Shown here: one piece after another, positions 42,399-50,074 of the stretch
Numbering within the stretch: position 1 is the stretch's first letter
How the letters are laid out: each line of letters opens with the position of its first letter
Source: Flavobacterium sp.
GTDB lineage: Bacteria; Bacteroidota; Bacteroidia; Flavobacteriales; Flavobacteriaceae
NCBI RefSeq assembly: GCF_017744675.1
Contig: NZ_JAGIAV010000004.1
Coordinates: 1,305,033-1,369,032 of the forward strand
Direction of reading: 5' to 3'
DNA length: 64,000 nt
The notes under the pieces: model-generated
What the model was told of the DNA's origin: nothing
Databases searched by the model: none
The model's input: the letters and a program-made list of their open reading frames with translations, nothing else
Program-made: the position numbers and the translations under genes

Positions 42399-42504
42399 CG
42401 TTAGCGCGGATTTGCAATCCGTGCCCGCAACAGTAAGACACTTTGTAAATCAAAAAGAAAACGAGCCAATCTTTGCGAGCACGGATTGCAAATCCGCGCT
42501 AGCG
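42399..42504. repeat. MITE-like palindromic element, complete copy
   Basis: Two 26-bp arms match at 25 of 26 positions: left 42399-42424 (core GCGCGGATTTGCAATCCGTG), right 42479-42504 (core CACGGATTGCAAATCCGCGC). They flank a ~54-bp centre containing GCAACAGTAAGACACTTT. Partial copies lie at 38291 and 39767. No transposase is nearby. Confidence 0.75.
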
Positions 42505-42743
42505 AAGACGACTACACAAAGTTTATACATACAGTTTGTCATCCTATGTGTACAAATTAGTATCGGAAACACTTTATAGAGCTACTTGCAAAGATTTGCT
42601 TCACCTATTCGCTATCGCTCGAGCCTCCTTACATCAAAATAACAAACTATTGTAGATAAGACTGTGTGACAAATGAAACTTTTATCACCATAATCCAAAC
42701 AAAATCCAACACTCATTAAATCAGTATTTTAGTAATAAATTTA

Positions 42744-42751
42744 TATATTTG
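42744..42751 (+). promoter_or_regulatory. -7 promoter box of the DoxX-like gene
   Basis: TATATTTG matches the TAnnTTTG consensus, 45 bp before the ATG. The rest of the gap 42505-42796 shows no gene. Confidence 0.5.
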
Positions 42752-42796
42752 ATCTGCACCAAAAACAAATTATTTACTATCTAAAAACCACTATTA

Positions 42797-43624
42797 ATGA
42801 AAGGACTTATCAAAATTGGCCGTTTATTTTACGGTATCGGCATAATCGCTTTGGGAGTACATCAGCTTATTATCAAAGATTTTCGTTCAGAAATTTTAGC
42901 TCCTTTTCCCGCTTGGGCACATCAATATCCTATTTTTTCTATCCTTACCAGTATCATTTTAATAGCTGTAGGAATTATTATTTCAGGAATAGTCAAAATT
43001 AAAATCGTCGATACCAAAAAAGTCTGTCTTTATTTAGGATTTGGTTTTCTTGCCGCTTTTATTCTTTCTCACCTACCTTTTATTTTTATTTTTAATACCG
43101 ATAAAACCAACGCCACACAAATCTGGATTAACGCTCTGGAAGAACTAACGTATAGCGGAGGCGCCTTTGTACTGGCAGGTTCGTTTACAGAACAAAGTCT
43201 AAGCGAAAACAAATTTGCTTCGTTTCTCGAAAAACTTATTCCGTTTGGGCGAGTTTTCTATTCACTTTTAATGATCTTATTTGGGTTAAGCCATTTTCTT
43301 TTTGCAGCTTTTGTCTCTACAATGGTTCCGAAATGGTTGCCAGGAACTATGTTTTGGACTTATTTTGTAGGCGTTGCGCTAATTTGTTCGGGTATTTCTA
43401 TTATTTTCAAACTTTGGATCAAACCCATTTCGCTTCTTCTGGCTTTAATGCTCATGCTTTTTTTCCTTTTCTTCCATATCCAGGATGCTGTTGAAAACCC
43501 AACCGTAGGCGGAGGAAATGAAATTGTACGTGCAATTATTGCTTTGCTTTTCTGCGGAATTGCCTTGGTTATCGCCTTAACCAACGATTCTAAAAAGAAG
43601 CTTATAGCTCCAGAAACCATTTAA
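42797..43624 (+). CDS. DoxX-like polytopic membrane protein
   Basis: The 275-residue protein has about eight transmembrane helices in two similar halves. Each half opens with the same motif (GRLFYGIGIIALGVHQLI at 8-25; GRVFYSLLMILFGLSHFLF at 151-169). This internal repeat and the spacing are typical of DoxX-like proteins in Bacteroidota. No transport or redox residue can be named. It converges on the DUF5995 gene with only 13 bp between stops and no obvious terminator. Confidence 0.75.
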   Translation: MKGLIKIGRLFYGIGIIALGVHQLIIKDFRSEILAPFPAWAHQYPIFSILTSIILIAVGIIISGIVKIKIVDTKKVCLYLGFGFLAAFILSHLPFIFIFNTDKTNATQIWINALEELTYSGGAFVLAGSFTEQSLSENKFASFLEKLIPFGRVFYSLLMILFGLSHFLFAAFVSTMVPKWLPGTMFWTYFVGVALICSGISIIFKLWIKPISLLLALMLMLFFLFFHIQDAVENPTVGGGNEIVRAIIALLFCGIALVIALTNDSKKKLIAPETI

Positions 43625-43637
43625 GTTCAGCGATAAA

Positions 43638-44429
43638 TCAAGCCACAGCGCATTCCATATTCTTCTCTTCTATGATTTGCATATCGATTATTTTTTGAGC
43701 GATAGTGCCTCGTTCAAATAGACGAATGAATTTGAAAACAGCACTAACAAGATATCCTGGATTAGAAACTAATCGAGCGATTTCGGTTATTCTTTTATCT
43801 CTTAACTGAGTGCAGGCTTCTCTTTCGTTTTCTGGAACTGCCACAAATTCGTTGGCAAATTTCCAGGCACCATTTCGCGCGGTTTCCATACTAAAATCGA
43901 TGAAGAAATTGTCTACTTTGCCTGTAAATTTTAGAATCCATGTGAGCGTTGGCCAGATTTTAATTAAGCATTTTTCAACACCCGCAACCAAATTGCTGAG
44001 AATGAAGTTTATTTGGTCAAAATCATGTTTTAAATCTTCGATATTTTCTGCGGTGCTCACTTCTGCCGAAGCTATTCCTAAATCGAGGTTGATGTGGGCA
44101 TTAATTCCGAGAAGCAAATGCTGTAAAACAATGGGCCAAAAATTTTCGGCTTGTTCAAAAGCAAATGCCCAACATTCAGATGGTTTTTCTTTGGCTTGAT
44201 ATTGATAATATGCTTTCAGATATCTATTGGCAAAAATCACGTCTAATTTTTCCATTCGTTCGCCATTCTGAAAAGAGCCTGCGTGAATGCCTTCTTTTAC
44301 TCTTACCGTAACTTCACGATATAAAATAGCAAATAAGCCTAGATTGCTCTGCTCTATTTTTGATCGTTCTATTATTTCGTCCAAAAACAGAATTACTTCG
44401 TTTATACTTTCTGCTTGTTTCATACTCAT
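43638..44429 (-). CDS. DUF5995-family protein
   Basis: The 263-residue all-helical protein has the DUF5995 signature: FANRYLKAYYQYQAKEKPSE, then ECWAFAFEQAENFWPIVLQH and LLLGINAHINLDLGIA (about 120-145). The clustered His, Asn and Asp residues (QHLLLGINAHINLDLG) could bind a metal, though this is unproven. The protein is cytosolic. It is transcribed alone. The start at MSMKQAE has a second ATG two codons inside, so the exact N-terminus is uncertain by two residues. Confidence 0.85.
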   Translation of the reverse strand: MSMKQAESINEVILFLDEIIERSKIEQSNLGLFAILYREVTVRVKEGIHAGSFQNGERMEKLDVIFANRYLKAYYQYQAKEKPSECWAFAFEQAENFWPIVLQHLLLGINAHINLDLGIASAEVSTAENIEDLKHDFDQINFILSNLVAGVEKCLIKIWPTLTWILKFTGKVDNFFIDFSMETARNGAWKFANEFVAVPENEREACTQLRDKRITEIARLVSNPGYLVSAVFKFIRLFERGTIAQKIIDMQIIEEKNMECAVA

Positions 44430-44559
44430 TATTAATTGGTTATGATTAAATTGAGATAAACGAATATACTTATTTTAAGCTTTCGATTAACGTTGTTTTT
44501 GAGGTGGTTCTTTATGTGAATGACACAATTCAATTCTACAAGAATATGCTTTCATAAAA

Positions 44560-44593
44560 AAACATCCCAAAAGAAATTCTTCTTTTGGGATGC
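44560..44593 (-). terminator. Intrinsic terminator of the Gre-domain gene
   Basis: AACATCCCAAAAGAA pairs with TTCTTTTGGGATG, followed on the minus strand by seven T. Confidence 0.9.
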
Positions 44594-44624
44594 TACTAAA
44601 CTTAAAACGAAAGTATCAAAAAGA

Positions 44625-44999
44625 TTACGCCTCTTCTACTTTTAAAATTTCCAGTTTTAAATTGCCTTTTTTAGCAGGCCATTCGATAATATCGCCTTCT
44701 TTATAGCCCACCATTGCAATGCCTTCATCTGAAAGAACCGAAATCTTGTTTTTGCTTATTTTCACTTTTTCTGGACCAACTAGCAAAATTGTTTTTTCTT
44801 CATTTTTTGTGTGGTCTTTATACGTAACTCTTCTATTTATTGAAACAATATCTTCAGGCAGATTTTTTCGCAATACCTGAGAGGCATTTTTTAATTGATT
44901 CAATAACAATTCTTCCTCCTGCGCGGTTACTTTTTTTCTTCTTATATGATCTTTAATTAAATCATATGTTCCTGTTGTTAATATAATGTTTGGTGACAT
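44625..44999 (-). CDS. GreA/GreB-domain transcription factor
   Basis: The 124-residue protein has a short helical N-terminus (EEELLLNQLKNASQVLRKNL) and the C-terminal Gre FKBP-like fold (DIVSINRRVTYKDHTKNEEK; ISVLSDEGIAMVGYKEGDII; WPAKKGN). It lacks the long coiled coil of GreA with the acidic tip that inserts in the RNA polymerase channel. It is thus closer to Rnk-like or short Gre-family proteins, which compete for the same site without cleavage activity. It is monocistronic. Confidence 0.83.
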   Translation of the reverse strand: MSPNIILTTGTYDLIKDHIRRKKVTAQEEELLLNQLKNASQVLRKNLPEDIVSINRRVTYKDHTKNEEKTILLVGPEKVKISKNKISVLSDEGIAMVGYKEGDIIEWPAKKGNLKLEILKVEEA

Positions 45000-45529
45000 G
45001 ACTTTCTTGTTTGCTCCATTTTATCTAAAACATGACACAACTCTTCGCTAAATATGCAAAAACGAGTTATTCAGCGATATCATATCCTGAATAAAAATGA
45101 AGATTAAAATAAATGAGTAATTAAATCGGAAAAGATTTCCCTGCCTAGAGTTGTGACAGGGCAAAAGGAATAAACTCTTTTGAACTTTTTAAGAAAGTAT
45201 CGTCATGCAAATACAGCAACGTGCACACTAAGCACATCAAACAGCTGTTTATTAAATAAAAATTTGCAGTGACCATTATAATATCAATTATCGGGGCAAG
45301 ATACGACTTTTTTTTCTTACAAAAAAAGGAAAGACATTGCTTAACAAAAAAAGGAAATCCGTAATTATTTCCTCCATTTACGGATTTCCGTAAAACCACT
45401 GATTTAAAAGCCTTTAGTTTTGGATAACAAATTGACAATAGCATTTGCTTCGTAAACTTCTTAACGGGTTAAAGATATTCTACAAAGAATAAAACCCAAA
45501 ACACATAATTAATCTTAAATTTTACAAAA
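45000..45529. other. Upstream region of the GTPase cassette, no gene seen
   Basis: This 530-bp gap contains no convincing gene. A 100-codon minus-strand frame at 45145-45444 lacks coding character and overlaps a hairpin. The notable feature is a perfect 12-bp stem: GGAAATCCGTAA (45353-45364) with TTACGGATTTCC (45378-45389), followed on the minus strand by seven T. It could terminate a short antisense RNA or be a protein-binding site for the cassette's promoter. Confidence 0.5.
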
Positions 45530-46561
45530 ATGAGTAAAAAATCAATTCACGTTACCGACATTTTTCTGGCAATACTTGCCGTTTTGTTAATCAGTGTCAG
45601 TTTTTATCAGACCTGGCTTGGATTAGATCAGATTTTTGGTCCGGCATCCTTCATTATTGCTTTAGTCTTATCGTTTTTACTATTGTTTTTAGTATGGATG
45701 ATTAGAAGTGCGAAAGTAGATGGACGCTCAACTTCTAATTTAGTAGGCATTTATGTTTTTATAGCTTCTTTTTGTTTCATCGCCAATTTTAATGCTTTGT
45801 ATACAAGGTTTATGAAAACCGATATTTATACAACAGAGCTAAGAGATATTAACGAACGTTTTAATAATCTTGAAGCCGATGTCCAATCAAAATTAAGCTA
45901 TAAATATAACAAAGAAACTGCTCAGGATATTGAAATAAAAAAGAAGCAGATGATGGAACAAATTAAAGATCCTGGGAATAAAGGAATAGGTTCACGAGCT
46001 CAGTCATTAATACGAGATATCGAAAAATTGACTGGACAAAAAGTTGACTTTCTTACTCCTGTTGCCAATGATTACAATGATTTAGCAGAAAGAATGGGAA
46101 TGCAGATTGACAATATGATTTCTGATCTTTCTCCTGAAGAAAAAGCCTTAAAAAACGATATAAACAATGCGGTATTAAAATGGAATAAAAAAATTCAAGA
46201 TTTACTACTGCTTTCTAAAAAAGAAAAAGACGATCTATCTCAGGGATTAATCGATGATTCTTTATCTGAATACAATAAGCTGGGAAATAGAGCACATGCG
46301 GTTTTGGGAGATGATAAATTTAAATTCACTCCAGAAATTTCAAAGACACAAGATGTCGGAAAAATTGGCTTTGCCTTTGACCATGCTGTTAAGAATTTTG
46401 GAATGTACCAGTTTGTTGTACTAATGGGATGTATCCTTCTTGATTTTGTTATTGTAATCATTGTACTTCTGGCAACTCCTAGCAATGAAAATAACAGTAA
46501 TAATTCAAGCATATTTACTGGAAGCAGAAGAAGTGGTAAAGTATTAATTGCTAAAAACTAA
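45530..46561 (+). CDS. Four-TM coiled-coil membrane protein of the GTPase cassette
   Basis: The 343-residue protein has transmembrane helices at about 10-27, 38-58, 71-90 and 292-315. A ~200-residue helical, coiled-coil-rich loop lies between the third and fourth (LRDINERFNNLEADVQSKLS; DIEKLTGQKVDFLTPVANDY). A short polar C-terminal tail ends in a basic patch (GSRRSGKVLIAKN). If the N-terminus is inside, the loop is extracytoplasmic. The GTPase gene starts 5 bp after its stop. I read it as the membrane platform or sensor of a three-protein complex. I recognise no named family. Confidence 0.75.
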   Translation: MSKKSIHVTDIFLAILAVLLISVSFYQTWLGLDQIFGPASFIIALVLSFLLLFLVWMIRSAKVDGRSTSNLVGIYVFIASFCFIANFNALYTRFMKTDIYTTELRDINERFNNLEADVQSKLSYKYNKETAQDIEIKKKQMMEQIKDPGNKGIGSRAQSLIRDIEKLTGQKVDFLTPVANDYNDLAERMGMQIDNMISDLSPEEKALKNDINNAVLKWNKKIQDLLLLSKKEKDDLSQGLIDDSLSEYNKLGNRAHAVLGDDKFKFTPEISKTQDVGKIGFAFDHAVKNFGMYQFVVLMGCILLDFVIVIIVLLATPSNENNSNNSSIFTGSRRSGKVLIAKN

Positions 46562-46566
46562 ACAAG

Positions 46567-47487
46567 ATGACTCCCGATAACAAAACTTTAAAACCATTAA
46601 TTCTTGAGGATAAAAACCTAAAACCAGTTTCGACAGATAGTTCAACTAATACGAAATCTGACTTTATTCCTTTAGCAAATGCTAGTACTAACCAGATTAA
46701 AAATAAAGACAGCAATTTTATTTTTTTCTTCGGCGTAGGAGAATCAGGCAAATCAGTTATTCTTTCCTCCATCTTGTATTATTTAAGTTCTCAGGCTGGT
46801 GTTTTACGTCCAAAATTAGGCACTCCAAATACCAAAGAAGCACAAGTTTTACTTGCTGATTTTTTTGAAAATATCAGACAAGGCATACTGCCTAACAGAA
46901 CGACACGTGATCAAGTAACAAGATTAGATTTAATATTTGAACCTAATAATAAATCTAAAAAAGTGCCTCCTATTAACTTGACTTTTCTGGAAACATCAGG
47001 AGAAAACCACAAAGATATTAGTAGAGGCGGCACATATCACAGCAGTATCGAAGCGTATTTAAATGCCAATATTCCGCTTACATTTATAATTGTAACCAGT
47101 TATGACAATGCACATTTAGAAGATACTTTAATAAATGAATTTTTAGATGAGCTTGAAAGAAAAGGAAAAAACCTTAAATCGATAAATGTTATTCTGGTTA
47201 TTTCTAAATGGGACAAATCTGGTAGAACAGACGTCTCAAATGAAGACGAACTCGAAAATTTTATTAACGAACGTCTACCAAGAACAAATACTCGAATTAA
47301 TTCTTATGAGCTTAATAAAACTTATTTTACAATTGGCAGTATCGAAAATAACGGTGGTGGCGAAAGAATTACACTTTTAAATCTCGCTCCTGCTGAAGTA
47401 TTGTCCAACTGGCTTTACCAAAGCATTGTAGGATATCCGTTAGATTATGAAGGAACTTTCTGGGAACGATTAAAATTTAGCTTCTAA
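46567..47487 (+). CDS. P-loop GTPase of the cassette (DO-GTPase-like)
   Basis: The 306-residue protein has a disordered N-terminal ~45 residues, then a TRAFAC-type G domain. G1 is GVGESGKS (56-63), the G3-like segment LETSGEN is at 141-147 (Glu142 replaces the usual Asp of DxxG), and G4 is ISKWDKSG (212-219, in place of NKxD). Between G1 and G3 is ILPNRTTRDQVTRLDLIFEP, a layout I associate with the operon-encoded DO-GTPases of predicted conflict systems. That match is from memory of the families. It is tightly packed between a membrane protein and a coiled-coil protein (5- and 6-bp gaps), so the three are likely one complex. Confidence 0.8.
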   Translation: MTPDNKTLKPLILEDKNLKPVSTDSSTNTKSDFIPLANASTNQIKNKDSNFIFFFGVGESGKSVILSSILYYLSSQAGVLRPKLGTPNTKEAQVLLADFFENIRQGILPNRTTRDQVTRLDLIFEPNNKSKKVPPINLTFLETSGENHKDISRGGTYHSSIEAYLNANIPLTFIIVTSYDNAHLEDTLINEFLDELERKGKNLKSINVILVISKWDKSGRTDVSNEDELENFINERLPRTNTRINSYELNKTYFTIGSIENNGGGERITLLNLAPAEVLSNWLYQSIVGYPLDYEGTFWERLKFSF

Positions 47488-47493
47488 AACTCA

Positions 47494-48717
47494 ATGATAC
47501 AAAATATATATTTGCTAGCCTTTGGCACATTTGGAAATCCTTATGGTTTTAGACAAACTTTCTTCTTAGGAAATCAAAATATTGCTAAATCAATCAGAAC
47601 ATTTGATCTGAATACTAATGCTATAAAATTATTCGAAAACAGTATCCTGTACTCTATCCGAAAAGAATCTGTAAATGGGTTAAATACCATTGCCTACTCC
47701 AAATATTCATTTGCAAAAGAAAAAAACTCAGACAGAGGAGGAACTTTTGTAGGCGCCAGCATTTTGTTTACCAATGAAATTGCAGAAGATAATCTGACTA
47801 TCACCAAACTCAATGAATTTCATGAAACGCTGGTTAGCAGAAATATTTCCGATAAAACCATTATGGTAAACCACTCTGATGATTTTCAAGTCGATCTTCC
47901 TAAAGATTTCGATAAACTCAATTTTAATCTTAAAAGAATCAGCGAACCTTATAATTTCAGATTATCCAATTCAAACCTGGTTGTTTATTCTCATATAGAC
48001 GAAAATACACTGCAGCAAAATCTAAAAAAATCGCTTGAATTACTAAACAATTTTGATACAATCTTTTTTACTGATAACAAAGAAATTGTAGACTTTACTC
48101 TTGCCAAAAACCTTTACAGAACCACAGATGAAAATGGGTTTGAAAATGAAATACAAATTACAAGAGAAGAAAAAAAGAAACTAAGACAATTGCTTATAAA
48201 AGATTTCGAAAAAGAAATATCAGAACTTGAAGAAAACAAAAAAGCCAGCATAATAAAACTTAAAGAAAATATACAAAGGAACTCGGAAATACATCAGCAA
48301 AACGGAAAAAAAATCGAAGAATCCAGAAAACAGGTTACAACTATTGAGAATAAATACATGGCATTTTCAAAAAAAATAAAAGAAGCTGTCAATTATCTAA
48401 ATTCTGATAAAAAAATTGAAGAAGTAAAATCATTCTACGATGAAAACAAACGTGAATTCCTCAATTTTATTAATGAAAATTCCGAACCGAAAAGTTTAAG
48501 TGGCCTTTCTTCTACACAATTTAAAAATGTCCCATCTGCTCATCATTTAGATGCTGCTTTCTATCAGCCAGATGAAGATTTTCAAAGAAAAGAACGAACT
48601 AAAAAGAAATCTTTTAAAATTTATGAGTTCTTATCCTTTACGTTCTTCTTTTTTTGGATCTTAACACTGCTTTATTTTTTGCTTTTTGATACCAAAATAA
48701 TACCATTTCAATTCTAG
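47494..48717 (+). CDS. GTPase-associated coiled-coil protein with a C-terminal membrane anchor
   Basis: The 407-residue protein starts with a ~220-residue alpha/beta domain (IYLLAFGTFGNPYGFRQTFF; RGGTFVGASILFTNEIAEDN). Its opening and the RGG...A..LF block recall the N-terminal domain of GTPase-associated protein 1 (GAP1-N), which partners DO-GTPases. A coiled coil (about 228-320, KKLRQLLIKDFEKEISELEE) and a linker follow. A single transmembrane helix near the C-terminus (about 380-400, FLSFTFFFFWILTLLYFLLF) gives a tail anchor. The domain would face the cytoplasm with the GTPase. The assignment to GAP1-N is tentative. Confidence 0.7.
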   Translation: MIQNIYLLAFGTFGNPYGFRQTFFLGNQNIAKSIRTFDLNTNAIKLFENSILYSIRKESVNGLNTIAYSKYSFAKEKNSDRGGTFVGASILFTNEIAEDNLTITKLNEFHETLVSRNISDKTIMVNHSDDFQVDLPKDFDKLNFNLKRISEPYNFRLSNSNLVVYSHIDENTLQQNLKKSLELLNNFDTIFFTDNKEIVDFTLAKNLYRTTDENGFENEIQITREEKKKLRQLLIKDFEKEISELEENKKASIIKLKENIQRNSEIHQQNGKKIEESRKQVTTIENKYMAFSKKIKEAVNYLNSDKKIEEVKSFYDENKREFLNFINENSEPKSLSGLSSTQFKNVPSAHHLDAAFYQPDEDFQRKERTKKKSFKIYEFLSFTFFFFWILTLLYFLLFDTKIIPFQF

Positions 48718-48722
48718 TCAAA

Positions 48723-48757
48723 AAAAAACACCTTATTCCTCTAAGGTGTTTTTTTTA
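48723..48757 (+). terminator. Intrinsic terminator of the GTPase cassette
   Basis: AACACCTTA / TAAGGTGTT stem (48727-48735 with 48742-48750) and eight T, 9 bp after the last stop. Confidence 0.93.
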
Positions 48758-49003
48758 TATTAACAACTGACTTTCTTACTATAATTTTCTAAAATAAATA
48801 CCTGAAGAGGATAAAAAAAACCTAGTTTCTTGTAAAAAAACTACTTTTACATAAGACTTTTGAAAATAAATATATATCGCTAAACTTTTTTAACGTTTGT
48901 AGAAATGCTGAAGGCACGGGAAGACATCAAAATCAAAAATAAGTACAAGCAATGAGATCCCGTAAATAAATAAATTAAGTAACACAAACCAAAGACTAAA
49001 ATC

Positions 49004-49499
49004 ATGGAAAACTTCGATTGGACTTCTTTCACAAAAAAAATAGCCATTAGAGCTGAGCTTTCAGACATTTATAATGCTTGGACAAAGGCAAATGAGTTGG
49101 AAAAATGGTTTCTCGAAAAAGTATCTTTTTTTGGTGCCAATCAAGAAGCTATAAGTAAAGATAAAAATGCAAAGGAAGGCATTACTTACGAATGGTTTTT
49201 GGTATTTGTATGATGATGCTATGAAAGGAAAAATCGTTTCGGCCAACGGAAAAGATCAATTGCAATTTACGTTTGAAGGAAACTGTCTTGTAGATATCAA
49301 TCTCAGCGAAGCAAATGGTTACACGATTGTAGAACTTCGCCATCATAATATTCCAACAGATGATTATTCGAAACAATACATCAGATTAGGCTGTTCAAAT
49401 GGTTGGCATTTTTACCTTACCAATCTTAAATCAGTCTACGAAGGTGGATTAGATTTGAGAAATAAGGATGGTAATTTGAACCCGATGATTAATAATTAA
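49004..49499 (+). pseudogene. SRPBCC (AHSA1-like) domain gene, frameshifted
   Basis: The first frame (49004-49213) encodes an AHSA1-type start (FDWTSFTKKIAIRAELSDIY, NAWTKANELEKWFLEKV) and stops soon after YEWF. The rest continues in another frame (WYLYDDAMKGKIVSANGKDQ ... NGWHFYLTNLKSVYEGGLDL). Removing one T from the five-T run at 49196-49200 joins them as YEWFWYLYDDAMKG, giving a 164-residue protein of normal AHSA1 length. So the gene is broken by one base, or the read is wrong. The intact form would be a ligand-binding or Hsp90-cochaperone-like helix-grip protein. Confidence 0.82.
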
Positions 49500-49520
49500 A
49501 AAACCAATAAAACCGAATCA

Positions 49521-49946
49521 ATGAAATTACTAATTGCGACTTTACTTTTTGTTTCTACCTTAACTTTATCTGCACAATCCAATCAATTTGCAGGCGATTA
49601 TACGCGCTCACTTTCTTCTGAAAACCATATAATTGAATATAAATTGACTTTAAACCAAGACGGAACTTTTGAATTTCATTCGTATTCTAAAATTCAAGGT
49701 GGAGTTCCGCCAGAAGTAAATAAATATGGAAAAGGAAAATGGAACGCAAAAGACAATCTGATTACTTTTTCGACAAATAAAAAAGAAGATTTAGACTCAA
49801 AATATATTTTAGATTTTAATAATTCAACCGCACGTTTTATTGCTAAAAATCCTCGAGATAAAAGTGATAAAGTCGTTGAGACAAAACTTCAGTTTTTAGA
49901 ATCGGATATTCCTTCAATGAAAAGAATCGATGTGTTCAAATCGTAA
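49521..49946 (+). CDS. Exported beta-rich protein, lipocalin-like
   Basis: The 141-residue protein has a signal peptide (1-19, ending LSAQ). The mature part is a run of beta strands reminiscent of lipocalin-like or NlpE-like folds (GDYTRSLSSENHIIEYKLTL; DGTFEFHSYSKIQGG; YGKGKWNAKDNLITFSTNKK). There are no cysteines. It lies 21 bp after the SRPBCC gene and may be cotranscribed. Ligand and role are unknown. Confidence 0.65.
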   Translation: MKLLIATLLFVSTLTLSAQSNQFAGDYTRSLSSENHIIEYKLTLNQDGTFEFHSYSKIQGGVPPEVNKYGKGKWNAKDNLITFSTNKKEDLDSKYILDFNNSTARFIAKNPRDKSDKVVETKLQFLESDIPSMKRIDVFKS

Positions 49947-50074
49947 GTGCAATGAAAGTTTTTTAATCGGCTTTTTATTTTACCCAAAATGATAAAAACC
50001 TTTGCAACTCCATTGTCTCTTTGCCTCTTCAAAGAAAATTCCCTAATTTCGCCTATTAATCAAGAAAGGAGAAA

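Noticed and set aside
42313..42579. 88-codon frame overlapping the gene at 41904
   Set aside because: It runs in a different frame across the gene end and a MITE-like palindrome. No coding character.
45145..45444. Minus-strand 99-residue frame upstream of the GTPase cassette
   Set aside because: Cysteine- and lysine-rich low-quality translation, overlaps a perfect hairpin and has no family resemblance.
45530..48717. Assignment of the three-gene cassette to a type VI secretion system
   Set aside because: A four-TM protein with a P-loop partner superficially resembles secretion components, but no sheath, baseplate, ClpV or Hcp gene is present.
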